Source: UBA4923 sp964606165
GTDB lineage: Bacteria; Bacillota; Clostridia; Saccharofermentanales; DTU023
NCBI GenBank assembly: GCA_964606165.1
Contig: CAZSFQ010000006.1
Location: forward strand, 27,116 to 91,115
Direction of reading: 5' to 3'
Length of the DNA: 64,000 nt
In this document: in pieces, positions 35,301-44,042 of the stretch
Layout of the letters: each line of letters begins with the position of its first letter
Position numbering within the stretch: the stretch's first letter is position 1
Program-made: the position numbers and the translations under genes
The notes under the pieces: model-generated
Database searches by the model: none
What the model was told of the DNA's origin: nothing
Seen by the model: only the letters and a program-made list of their open reading frames with translations

Positions 35301-36131
35301 CTATTTGCCACTATCTTGTGGGAAAGTCCTGCGATACAGATCCAGTATCTCAGCAACCGGGGCATCTTCACTTCGCTCGTCAAGGATGCGCTCCAACCAT
35401 TCGAGTTGTTCGCGGCGAGCTTCGTTTCGGACAATCATGGGCCGGATCACAAAATAAAAGACAAGAAAAAGGACAGAAGAGACGATGACCGCTATCAGCA
35501 GGCCCTGGACCAGCCGGGACACTTTCCCGTGCACCCGCCTTGCGCCCGGGGACAGCCCCTCTTCCATGCGCAGAACTTCATCCTGCTCACGCCTGCCGGC
35601 CATCTGCACACGCCCTGTCCCCTGCTCATCAGCTGCCCTCTGGAGAATGCCGCTTCTTGCCATATGCGCCCGGACGGGAGCGAGCTTCTGTTCCTTGCGC
35701 CTTTTCGAACTGTCGCGCGCCTGCTCCCGGATACGTTCCTCGCGAGCGGCCAGCCGGCAGCGATCAACGGTCCGGGCCAGAGAAGTGTCGGGCGCGGCCA
35801 GGAGAACTTTTTCGAACTGTTCCTCCGCTGCCCGGTAACGCCGCTCTCTTGCTAAAAGAACACCGTAGAGTGAAGATGCTTCCGCGAACTGCGGCCAGTT
35901 GGCAGTCACTTTTTCCAGCGCGATCATGGCAACATCGGCATTTCCTGTTGTCGCCTGACGCAAGGCCCGGTTGTAGACAGACAGGAGGCGCTCCACCTCA
36001 CTTTCGGAAGCCACCAGATCCCCCGGAAGCGAATCGAGTTCCCGGTAAGAAGAAAGCACCCGATCCCAGTCGAGCGTTTCCGTTTTGCTTTTTGCCGGCT
36101 GCAAGGGCCGGTCAGTCTGGTTTGGCCGCAA
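35301..36131 (-). CDS. TPR-containing single-pass membrane protein
   Basis: About 276 residues. Residues near 40-120 carry tetratricopeptide-like helices (AEASSLYGVLLARERRYRAAEEQFEKVLLAAP fits one repeat, shown here in part). A basic, arginine-rich linker follows, then one membrane helix (LLIAVIVSSVLFLVFYFVI) and a C-terminal charged segment. No catalytic motif. I chose the TTG at 36131 because AAAGGTGGGG lies five bases upstream; the frame stays open to 36191. Function unknown; the TPR suggests a protein scaffold at the membrane in the same cluster as the cohesin protein. Confidence 0.65.
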   Translation of the reverse strand: MRPNQTDRPLQPAKSKTETLDWDRVLSSYRELDSLPGDLVASESEVERLLSVYNRALRQATTGNADVAMIALEKVTANWPQFAEASSLYGVLLARERRYRAAEEQFEKVLLAAPDTSLARTVDRCRLAAREERIREQARDSSKRRKEQKLAPVRAHMARSGILQRAADEQGTGRVQMAGRREQDEVLRMEEGLSPGARRVHGKVSRLVQGLLIAVIVSSVLFLVFYFVIRPMIVRNEARREQLEWLERILDERSEDAPVAEILDLYRRTFPQDSGK

Positions 36132-36233
36132 GGAAACCCCACCTTTCCATCCAATGGGTCTACCGGTCTGGCCGGTTATCCAGCGTATCAAGGACTATTA
36201 AACCACAAGAGCCGCGGATGAAAAACAGAAGGA

Positions 36234-38081
36234 CTACTTTTTAACGCCCTCCCGTACCAGGGGGCGGACTACTCCTGCCAGATAAAGTGAACCGCAAATA
36301 CAGATCATGGCGCCCTTTTTCCGCGCCCGGCTGACCGCTTCCGCCATGGCCTGCCCAATGTCCGGCAGGTCAATCAACTGCATGCGCATTGGATCAGGCA
36401 CAATGGATGCCAGTTCCTCAATCAGTTTTTTTGCTTCAATGCGCCTCACGTCAGGTGGTTCGGTCGTAATGACATCAGTAACTGTATAGGGCGGATCCAG
36501 GAAGAGGGCCTGAAGCATTTCCTTGTGTTCTTTGTCTTTCAGAAGACCGATGACAAAGACAACCGGTCTGTCACCGGCAAGTTTCCCCAGCGCTTCCCGC
36601 AGTCCGAGCCCCGCCTGCACATTGTGCGCGCCATCGAGCAGGATGAGGGGATCCTGTGCCACAACCTCCATACGGGCAGGCCAGACACAGTCCGCGATCC
36701 CGTGCTGGACCGCGGCCTGATCCGCCATGCCGGCAGAAAGCGCCGCCTCTCCCGCCATCAAGGCGTAGATGGGCTGGTAGGGGCCGAGGAGCCGGGTCCT
36801 GTACAGACGGCCATCTTTTTTTGCCTGAAACTCCTGCCCGGACCAGCCATAGGACAAAAGACCGAAGTCATGGTAGCCAAGGTAGGTAAGCGGCGCCGAA
36901 AGAGCCTGACAACGCTGGTCAAGCACCCGCCGGGCCTCAGCCGCGTCGGACGCAGAGAGCAGGGCATCCTCAGGCGCGTAGGCAAAGACGGGGCATCCCT
37001 CTTTAATAATACCCGCCTTTTCTCCCGCGATCTCGCGCATGGTATTTCCCAGCCGCTCCATGTGGTCGAAGCCTAGGGCTCCTATCAGGGAGGCCAGCGG
37101 CTTTTCAATCACATTGGTCGAATCAAGGCGGCCGCCCATGCCCGTTTCCAAAACAAGGACGTCACAGGCCTGCTCCTGAAACCATAGAAAGGCCAGCGCC
37201 GTCATCATGTCAAACTGGGTCGAGGCCACCCCGTCCCTTGCGGCAATGACCCGCGCCGCTTCCCCAATTTTGTCCATCAGGCGGCCGATTTCGGCATCCG
37301 GTATTTCTCCGTATGTCTGATCCCCGTCATAACGGGCCAGATCCTTCACACCATCCAGGACACGGACCCTTTCATTGAAGCGTTCCAGGTAAGGTGAAGT
37401 GTACCAGCCGACCTTATGGCCAGCCTGGCACAGGATATGGGTCAGGTAGCTGCTGATTGAACCCTTGCCGTTTGTCCCCGCGATATGAAAGGCGGGACAG
37501 GATCGCCACGGGTCACCCAACTCCCGGTAAAGCACCGACCCGCGGTCGCGTTTGTCGCTGTCAGGAAATTTGTTGGCACTTTGTATCATGGCAATGGCGC
37601 GGTCAAGCAGATCCTGTGGATCCGGCCCGGGATCATCAGCCTCCCCGGCTGAACGAAAGACATAAAATTTCCCCGAGATACGGTTGGCCAGGACAACGAA
37701 GGCCAGCGCCACCAGTTTTGCCAGATCCAGCATGCCCGGGATCAGGACTATCTGCCAGTTCAGCAAATGATTCATCAGGTAGATGCCTGCATATTCAAAA
37801 ACAAATGAAATCGTCAGCCTGGACCCGACAAAACGGATAAATTCCTGCCACACGCTGGATGTCGACCGGAAAACCCAGATACGGTTCAAAATGTAAGCCG
37901 ACAATACAGACAGGACGATGGCGGGGACATCGGAGTAATACCACTTGTCAAGACCCAGCCACCGGTTCATGAGCATATAGACCAGCACATTGACAATGGT
38001 GGCAATGACGCCGGTTACAAAATATTTCAAAAATTCAATCGAAAAAAACAGCTCGGTTAAGTAGTATCTTGCTTTTTTCAT
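36234..38081 (-). CDS. folC: GtrA-like membrane domain fused to folylpolyglutamate synthase
   Basis: A 615-residue single open frame. Residues 17-143 are a GtrA-type domain with four membrane helices (FLKYFVTGVIATIVNVLVYM and ANRISGKFYVFRS). Residues about 155-615 are FolC: P-loop FHIAGTNGKGS (202-208), LVLETGMGGRLDSTNV, and LLDGAHN. FolC adds glutamates to folates in the cytoplasm; GtrA proteins are linked to transfer of lipid-linked sugars. There is no ribosome binding site before the first Met near the junction (residue 165), so a hidden separate start is unlikely. Its ATG overlaps the cohesin gene stop by four bases. The fusion is unusual. Confidence 0.85.
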   Translation of the reverse strand: MKKARYYLTELFFSIEFLKYFVTGVIATIVNVLVYMLMNRWLGLDKWYYSDVPAIVLSVLSAYILNRIWVFRSTSSVWQEFIRFVGSRLTISFVFEYAGIYLMNHLLNWQIVLIPGMLDLAKLVALAFVVLANRISGKFYVFRSAGEADDPGPDPQDLLDRAIAMIQSANKFPDSDKRDRGSVLYRELGDPWRSCPAFHIAGTNGKGSISSYLTHILCQAGHKVGWYTSPYLERFNERVRVLDGVKDLARYDGDQTYGEIPDAEIGRLMDKIGEAARVIAARDGVASTQFDMMTALAFLWFQEQACDVLVLETGMGGRLDSTNVIEKPLASLIGALGFDHMERLGNTMREIAGEKAGIIKEGCPVFAYAPEDALLSASDAAEARRVLDQRCQALSAPLTYLGYHDFGLLSYGWSGQEFQAKKDGRLYRTRLLGPYQPIYALMAGEAALSAGMADQAAVQHGIADCVWPARMEVVAQDPLILLDGAHNVQAGLGLREALGKLAGDRPVVFVIGLLKDKEHKEMLQALFLDPPYTVTDVITTEPPDVRRIEAKKLIEELASIVPDPMRMQLIDLPDIGQAMAEAVSRARKKGAMICICGSLYLAGVVRPLVREGVKK

Positions 38082-39769
38082 AATTCATCGACATCTTCCG
38101 GATCGTCACGTTCCGCACGCCTGTGGATTGACGGCCGTATACCCGGCGGCCGCTTGTCCGGCCGGCGGTCTTCTTTTTCTTCACGCCCGAACAGGGTTTC
38201 TTTCAGTTCCTGCCAACCATCCTCAGGGTCAGCTTGCGGACCAGTTTCAGTTCCCAGGTCTTCGGACAGCTCCTCTTCCTCTTGCGCCACCAGCGGCATG
38301 ACTTCCTCATCAAATTCCGGCAGGGGACTGTCGTCTCCATCGAGATCGGCAACCGTCAGCCCGGGCTCAAAGTCAGCGGCCCGCTTGGCCCGGATAAAGA
38401 ACCAGACAGCGAGAGCCAGCATCAACAAAACCACAAGCCCTGTCCCCACCACCAGGTACAAGGGCAGCTCCACGCCAAACAAATTGACTGTCAAGCCTCC
38501 GGCTGAATCCTCCGTCCCCCAGGGGTCTGTCTCAACCGGCTCTGTGTCTGAAGGGAGGTCCGGCTCTGTATCGGTGGGATCCGTGGCGGGCGATTGATAG
38601 GCGGGATCCAAAAAACTTCCCGAAACAGGCACAAGCCACAGATCGGAACGGATGAGCGAGTCGAGTACGGCATCGTACAGGCAAAGGACTTTTTCTTCCG
38701 CGTCATTGACCCGCACCGCGATCAAATAGAGATCTCCGGGCAGAAGTTTTGCTTCATCAGACAGCTCTTCGGGCTCCAATCCCGGTTCCGAAAGATGAAA
38801 CAGCTGATCGTAAACAGTCTTGGAAACGAAGCTACCCTCGACCGGTTTATAGGCCGGGACATCTTTCTCCCAGACACTGACTGTCGTCAGTTCGAAACCT
38901 TGCGGGATCATTTCCCCGGGAATCACCGAAAAGGTATAAAAACGCGACGACCATCCCGTCCGCAGATAGGGAACGAAAACCGAAATATCCGTATCGTAAA
39001 GGTAAAAACGATTTTCCCCTTGCCTGTCAGTCAGCCAATAGAGCGTATAGGGCAGGGTTTCCGATCTGTACCCTTCCAGGTACTTGCCTTGCCACTCTAT
39101 TTCCGCCGGCACATACGAATTCGGGATGATTTCATCCTCCGGCAGGGATACGGGAACAGAAAGCTCAACTCCATCGTACCGTTTGCCGATGACGGTTTCC
39201 CCCGGATGTCGCGGCTGCGTTTCTTTGGGAGTCGTAGTCGTGGTAGTCCGGGGGGCAGTCGTGGTGGTCGGGGGAGGGTCGGACAGGGTGATGGTCCGGG
39301 AAGCGCCTGTGGAAATACTATTTTCCACTGGGTCATACACACCATCGCTGGCCTTGGTGATCTTGATGGTCACCGATCCCTTTGCAATTACTTTGAACTT
39401 GATGCTGATGATCTTGTCAGCTGCCTTGGCGCTACCCATGTAAGCAAATACTGCTGTCATAGGAGAAGTACTCCCGATGCTCACTTCATTTGTCAGACCC
39501 GACACGTTACTGGCGCTGACGTACTGGATCAAGTTGTTATCATACTCGATTGTGAAGCTGCAGCTGAGGGTATCAGCCTTGGGGCTGAAGCCGAGCGTGA
39601 CCGTGAAGGTCTGCCCCAGATAGGCTGTTTCCGGTGCCGAGATGGTGGCCTGTCGGTTGATGGCGTAAGCATCCGCCCCTGGCAAAGCCAAAAATATCAG
39701 CAAACCCGCGATCAACAAGGCAGACAGTTTCTTTATTTTCATAGACTCAACGCACGTTCTTTCTTTCAT
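38078..39769 (-). CDS. Membrane-anchored cohesin-domain protein
   Basis: A 563-residue surface protein. After a signal peptide ending near ADAYA, residues 41-162 match a cohesin module (TFTVTLGFSPKADTLSCSFT and IEYDNNLIQYVSASNV, then IISIKFKVIAKGSVTIKIT). A threonine/proline linker follows (167-186), then a long extracellular part, a second acidic Thr/Pro linker (396-416), one membrane helix (436-459) and an acidic cytoplasmic tail. Cohesins bind dockerins; a dockerin protein is encoded immediately upstream. The ATG at 39742 (residue 10) gives a tidier signal peptide and may be the true start. Weak hairpin and possible promoter precede it. Confidence 0.85.
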   Translation of the reverse strand: MKERTCVESMKIKKLSALLIAGLLIFLALPGADAYAINRQATISAPETAYLGQTFTVTLGFSPKADTLSCSFTIEYDNNLIQYVSASNVSGLTNEVSIGSTSPMTAVFAYMGSAKAADKIISIKFKVIAKGSVTIKITKASDGVYDPVENSISTGASRTITLSDPPPTTTTAPRTTTTTTPKETQPRHPGETVIGKRYDGVELSVPVSLPEDEIIPNSYVPAEIEWQGKYLEGYRSETLPYTLYWLTDRQGENRFYLYDTDISVFVPYLRTGWSSRFYTFSVIPGEMIPQGFELTTVSVWEKDVPAYKPVEGSFVSKTVYDQLFHLSEPGLEPEELSDEAKLLPGDLYLIAVRVNDAEEKVLCLYDAVLDSLIRSDLWLVPVSGSFLDPAYQSPATDPTDTEPDLPSDTEPVETDPWGTEDSAGGLTVNLFGVELPLYLVVGTGLVVLLMLALAVWFFIRAKRAADFEPGLTVADLDGDDSPLPEFDEEVMPLVAQEEEELSEDLGTETGPQADPEDGWQELKETLFGREEKEDRRPDKRPPGIRPSIHRRAERDDPEDVDEL

Positions 39770-39779
39770 TTCAATTAAA

Positions 39780-39799
39780 AACCCGGGAACCCCCGGTTC
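39780..39799 (-). other. Imperfect hairpin with T-run between dockerin and cohesin genes
   Basis: On the minus strand AACC-GGG pairs with CCC-GGTT with one bulge and is followed by TTTTTAATT. It may reduce read-through from the dockerin gene into the cohesin gene. Confidence 0.4.
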
Positions 39800-39811
39800 A
39801 ATCGCAAAAAA

Positions 39812-39841
39812 ATTATAGACCTTGCAAGCCGGCCCTGACCA
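39812..39841 (-). promoter_or_regulatory. Possible promoter of the cohesin gene
   Basis: A perfect minus-strand TATAAT (39812-39817) with a weak -35 TGGTCA (39836-39841), 18-base spacer. Confidence 0.35.
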
Positions 39842-39844
39842 TGG

Positions 39845-42085
39845 TCAGTCCTGCTTGATCAGCTTGCCCCTGACCATGGAGTCAATGACATAGGACAGGT
39901 CGATGGCGTTTATCGTGCCGTCACGATTGGTATCAAGGGCGGCATTCTGCGCCGCGGTCCATCGCTTGCCCTTGACCATGGAGTCAATGATGTAGGACAG
40001 GTCAATGGCGTTGATGATCCCGTCGCCGTTGGCGTCCCCGTAGATTACCAGCCAGAGTGTGCCGGCAGGGGATTCATCACCCTTCTTGATCTCCACCCTG
40101 GCGCCTGTTCCAAGGGACGTGTCTCCCGAAGCCTGATTGCCCGCCAGGTCGTAGGCTGTCGCGGTGTGGCCTTCAGGAAGCTCGAGGGAGGACAGGATCT
40201 GCCCCGCCTTGTTGCGGCCGTCTGCCGGCCAGGCATTTGTCAGGTAGCTGTCAACCAGCTTGTAGCCGTTTGTCGCGGCGACCCCATCAGGCGGCGGTGA
40301 CGGAGGCTCGGAAGAAGATTCCTTGCGGGTAACCTTGATGGTGTATACCCGCTCTTCACCGTTTTGCGCGACGGCAGTTATGGTGAATATATTGAGTCCT
40401 GTCTTCAGTGTCTTCGAACCGGTGTTTTTGATGCTGCAGCTGGCGTGGTGTGCCGTGGCCGAGATGGTCAGGGAGTCAACGGAACCGTCCACCGTTGCCG
40501 TATAGCTGTATTTTTCCGAATTGAAGGCGGGACTCAGGCTGCCCTTTGAAAGTGTGATTGACTTCAGGTAATTGTTGCGGCTCAAGTCGCCGACAGGGTA
40601 GGGCGCCGGTTCAGATGGCAGGCCGGTCAGGACGGGAATCTTGAAGACGTAGGGCTTATTGAGAATTCCGGCTTCCTGGTAGGATTTGTAAACCTGGTAG
40701 CTTTCGTTGGAGGGGGCGTAAACATTGCCCATGTACTGATGGCTGAATGCCGCGGGTTTGAGGCCGTTGATCCAGTACTTTTGCAGATAGGAGGTGTCCT
40801 GGCCGTTTTCAATGTAACCGCTCCCAATCCACTTGGCGCCCCCGACAATGGCTTTCCACTGGCTGTTCCAGGGCAGGAGGTATTTTGTCTTTTCCGCTGA
40901 TGAGGGTCCCGATCCATCCCTGCTGTAGCCGTACTTGGCGTATTCCAAACCCTTGATGACGGGATTGTCGGAAGCATAGGCCCCGATATTGTAGAAGTTA
41001 TAGATACCCGCGTAACCGGCTGCCGTCCCCGAAACAGCGACAGGGAGCTTTCCATCTTTCCCGTTTCCGACCTCGGTCCTGCAGCGGTGGACAAGGAAGA
41101 GTGGGTTAACATCGGATTTTTCGGCGGCATCCATGAAAATCTCTGCATAAGTGATGGTACCGTTCTGACCGCGGCTGGTATCGTCCTCCGGTCCGACCGG
41201 TACAGAGGCGTTCGCCATGAAGGAGCCTGCAAGCGCGTCCTGGACCGCTTCCAGTGTATGTACCTCAGGGAGGTAGGAAAGACACTCGAACTGAAAAATG
41301 GTTTCCTCGGTAAGGAAATTACGGGGGTCGAGACAGTAGGCAAGTATTTCCTTGCTGGCTCCAACCCAGGAGCCTGCGTCGTAGGCCTTCCACTGATCCG
41401 TGGTGTAGTAATAGCCATGGGAACTGTCGTAGGTACGGTGGCTTCTATTTCTTGTCAAGGGCACCAGGTTGACACCCGGCCTGTATTCAGCCTCAACCGC
41501 CCGGGCCAAAGTGAGGAGCGGATTTCCCGCTGTATTGTCCTGGGCGTGGAAAGCGACAAAGGACCAGCCGGGATATTTGGAATGGAGCTTTCGAAGGGCG
41601 GGACGGTAACTTTCAGGAAAACCCTGCGCGTCCAGGGCCGCTTCAAAAGCAGGATCGGACTCGGGGCCGGGCGCAGCCGGGTCAAAGGAGTCACCGCTCA
41701 GGGTGACCAGACTTTTATGGACGTAGCCGTAAAGATTCCTGGCAACGATACGCACGTAATACCAGCGGTCTGAGCCGTTCCATACCTCCCCTGTCACCTC
41801 GGTGAATACCTCTACCTTGGTGCCCTGGGAATAGCGTTCGATCAAGGTCCCGCCATTGATGTAAGGCTGGCTGCGAAGGGCGCTTGTGTTAACGGAATTC
41901 AGCTGGCCGACTTTATACACTGCCGTACCGGCAGGCGCCGTGGCAGCGTCAGCCTGTGAAGGTGCCAGGGCAGTCAGAAGGAGGGTCAGGGCAAGCAAAA
42001 TTGCAGGCACAAGGCGGACAGTTCCTTTCGCCGCCTGCCGCCAGACAGAATGCAAGTATCGCTTGTGCTGCTGAGCCGTTCTCAT
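39845..42085 (-). CDS. Secreted SH3/glucosaminidase/cadherin-like/dockerin protein
   Basis: A 746-residue secreted protein. Order: signal peptide (to about residue 48), bacterial SH3-like domain (about 55-135), a beta-N-acetylglucosaminidase-type domain (about 155-480; YPGWSFVAFHAQ, LDPRNFLTEETIFQFE), a cadherin-like beta-sandwich (about 495-590; NYLKSITLSKGSLSPAFN), a proline-rich spacer, and a C-terminal type I dockerin (about 682-743) with two calcium loops DANGDGIINAIDLS and DTNRDGTINAIDLS. It probably cleaves peptidoglycan glycan strands while docked on a cohesin. The cohesin partner is encoded by the next gene. It is 118 bases from yfbR and has a weak ribosome binding site. Confidence 0.87.
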   Translation of the reverse strand: MRTAQQHKRYLHSVWRQAAKGTVRLVPAILLALTLLLTALAPSQADAATAPAGTAVYKVGQLNSVNTSALRSQPYINGGTLIERYSQGTKVEVFTEVTGEVWNGSDRWYYVRIVARNLYGYVHKSLVTLSGDSFDPAAPGPESDPAFEAALDAQGFPESYRPALRKLHSKYPGWSFVAFHAQDNTAGNPLLTLARAVEAEYRPGVNLVPLTRNRSHRTYDSSHGYYYTTDQWKAYDAGSWVGASKEILAYCLDPRNFLTEETIFQFECLSYLPEVHTLEAVQDALAGSFMANASVPVGPEDDTSRGQNGTITYAEIFMDAAEKSDVNPLFLVHRCRTEVGNGKDGKLPVAVSGTAAGYAGIYNFYNIGAYASDNPVIKGLEYAKYGYSRDGSGPSSAEKTKYLLPWNSQWKAIVGGAKWIGSGYIENGQDTSYLQKYWINGLKPAAFSHQYMGNVYAPSNESYQVYKSYQEAGILNKPYVFKIPVLTGLPSEPAPYPVGDLSRNNYLKSITLSKGSLSPAFNSEKYSYTATVDGSVDSLTISATAHHASCSIKNTGSKTLKTGLNIFTITAVAQNGEERVYTIKVTRKESSSEPPSPPPDGVAATNGYKLVDSYLTNAWPADGRNKAGQILSSLELPEGHTATAYDLAGNQASGDTSLGTGARVEIKKGDESPAGTLWLVIYGDANGDGIINAIDLSYIIDSMVKGKRWTAAQNAALDTNRDGTINAIDLSYVIDSMVRGKLIKQD

Positions 42086-42203
42086 GTAAAAATGCTCACA
42101 CTACCCCAATGTCATCGTAAAACTATCGTAAGGTTATCATAACCACGGTGACTGTGGTCTGCCAGCCCTTCATACTGATAGCCGGTCGTTTGTCGCGAAA
42201 CTG

Positions 42204-42851
42204 TCACTTAATTGCTTCGGGATCGCAATCTTCACCCTTGAGATTGAAGTCAAAGCTGATCTCGTCGAGTGAAAGGCCGTAAGCAGGCAATGCCTGATCC
42301 TTGAACCACCGGACTTCAGGCAGGTCAAAGGCATCGATCCTCTCCTCAATTTCGATCCTGGCCAGGTCGAATTCCCGGTTCCCTGCTTTCTGCTCATCCA
42401 CGCACTTGATGTAGGCAGCGAAACAGTCCGCCGCCTTGACCAGGAGCTTGGCTTCACGGATCAGGGGATCTTTGTCATCCGGCAAAAGGAGTTTTTCATA
42501 ATGACAGGCCAGATCCCCTGGCAGCATGGCCAGCAGTGTGCGGCAGGCGTCGCGCTCGATCTTTTTGTAGGATGCCTCCATAGGGGCATTGTGGTACTTG
42601 ACCGGTTTAGGCATGTCTCCCGTTATGATCTCGGAAAGATCGTGGAAAAGTGCCAGGCTTGCCACTAAATCCGGATCGGGGCAAAGCCGGTCCCCGGGAT
42701 AATACTTCTGGCGGATCAGGGCGAGGACATGGGCGATCACAGCGACATCGTGGGAATGCTCCTGGATGTTCTCGAGTTCCGTATTGCGCATCAGGCCCCA
42801 GCGGTTGATGTAGCGCATGCGGTGGATCATGGCGAAAAAATTCGTACTCAT
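42204..42851 (-). CDS. yfbR: HD-domain 5'-deoxynucleotidase (YfbR-like)
   Basis: A 215-residue HD hydrolase: NIQEHSHDVAVIAHVLALI, LFHDLSEIITGDMPKPVKYH and KAADCFAAYIKC match the YfbR type, which removes phosphate from deoxynucleoside monophosphates. GGAGTG precedes the ATG. It follows the dgt gene by four bases, a sensible nucleotide-pool pairing. Confidence 0.88.
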   Translation of the reverse strand: MSTNFFAMIHRMRYINRWGLMRNTELENIQEHSHDVAVIAHVLALIRQKYYPGDRLCPDPDLVASLALFHDLSEIITGDMPKPVKYHNAPMEASYKKIERDACRTLLAMLPGDLACHYEKLLLPDDKDPLIREAKLLVKAADCFAAYIKCVDEQKAGNREFDLARIEIEERIDAFDLPEVRWFKDQALPAYGLSLDEISFDFNLKGEDCDPEAIK

Positions 42852-42855
42852 TGGT

Positions 42856-44004
42856 TCACACTCCGTAAATCGTCCTGAACATGCGGCTGGCGAAGGGATC
42901 AGTCATGCCGGCGATGTAATCGGCAACCATCCGGACCGGTTGGGCGCCCTGCTCGGGATGACGGTCCAGGTATTCGCCAAAGGCCAGGGCTGGCATGGAT
43001 CTGTCCTGGTGTTTTTTGCTTGCCAGATCCAGGTAGTAGTCAAAGAGACCCTCCAAGGTATTTCCCACCTGGCTCTCATATCGCATGACCCGGGGCGCTG
43101 TGTAGATTTTCTCGTAGTTGATTTCAATCAGCTTCTTCAAGGCCTTGCCCGTCTGTTCGCTCATGGCAATGGCGTCCTGATCCTGGCTGTTTTTGATCAC
43201 GTCCTTGACCAGGGTATCCACCATCTCACTGTTATTCGCGCCAAGGATGGAAGTCAGTTCGGGAGGAAGCTCATCGAAGAAGAAGAGGCCGCTTCTGGTC
43301 GCGTCCTCAATGTCACGGCCCACATAGGCGATCCGGTCCGTAAATCGCACGACACAGCCTTCCAGGGTAGCGGGTGCGTCATGGCGAAGCGAGCCGGGAA
43401 TCAGATCTTCCTCTCCTTTATCACGAAGCGGGATCAGGACAAATTCGTCGTAGCGCTCACCACAATGGGAAGCGATGCCGTCCCGGACCTCAAAGGTCAA
43501 ATTAAGTCCGAATCTGCCCCTGTGCTCCGACAGGACATCTACGACACGCAGGCCGTGCTGTTCATGGCTGAATGTCAGATCATACCCTCTCTCGCTCAGC
43601 AGCCGGTCCAGGGTCTCCTCACCGGCGTGGCCGAAAGGGGCGTGTCCGAGATCGTGGCCCAGCGCGATCGCCCGGATCAGATCGGTGTTGAGCCGCAGCG
43701 CGCGGCCGATGATTTCCGCCAGGTAGCTGACGTAGAGTACATGCTCCATCCGGGTGCAGACATGGTCATTTTGCGGATCGAAGAAGACCTGGGTTTTATG
43801 GCGCAGCCTCCGAAAGGGCAGTGAATACAGGATGCGTCCCATGTCGCGCTCATAAACCGTCCGGACCTGGCAGGCAGGCTCTTCCTTTTTCCGGCCCCGG
43901 CTCGCCCTGGCCGGCATGGCAAAGGGTGACAGCCAAGCCATTTCCATATCTTCCTTGATCTCGCGGGTGGTTTTGGATCCTTGAATTTCTTTATCCGGGT
44001 ACAC
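42856..44004 (-). CDS. dgt: dGTP triphosphohydrolase-like protein
   Basis: A 382-residue HD hydrolase: FRRLRHKTQVF, TRMEHVLYVSYLAEIIGRAL, GHDLGHAPFGHAGEETLD, and FSHEQHGLRVVD. The family cleaves dNTPs to nucleoside and triphosphate. The start is GTG at 44004 behind GGGGAGGAGG. The N-terminal 45 residues before the core are variable. It lies between pcrA and yfbR. Confidence 0.9.
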   Translation of the reverse strand: MYPDKEIQGSKTTREIKEDMEMAWLSPFAMPARASRGRKKEEPACQVRTVYERDMGRILYSLPFRRLRHKTQVFFDPQNDHVCTRMEHVLYVSYLAEIIGRALRLNTDLIRAIALGHDLGHAPFGHAGEETLDRLLSERGYDLTFSHEQHGLRVVDVLSEHRGRFGLNLTFEVRDGIASHCGERYDEFVLIPLRDKGEEDLIPGSLRHDAPATLEGCVVRFTDRIAYVGRDIEDATRSGLFFFDELPPELTSILGANNSEMVDTLVKDVIKNSQDQDAIAMSEQTGKALKKLIEINYEKIYTAPRVMRYESQVGNTLEGLFDYYLDLASKKHQDRSMPALAFGEYLDRHPEQGAQPVRMVADYIAGMTDPFASRMFRTIYGV

Positions 44005-44042
44005 GGAAGCCTCCTCCCCTTTTGTGATCTGAGCTCCAAGGG

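Noticed and set aside
38154..39443. Plus-strand frames rich in serine and valine opposite the cohesin gene
   Set aside because: They mirror the Thr/Pro and acidic linkers of the cohesin protein and have no family features.
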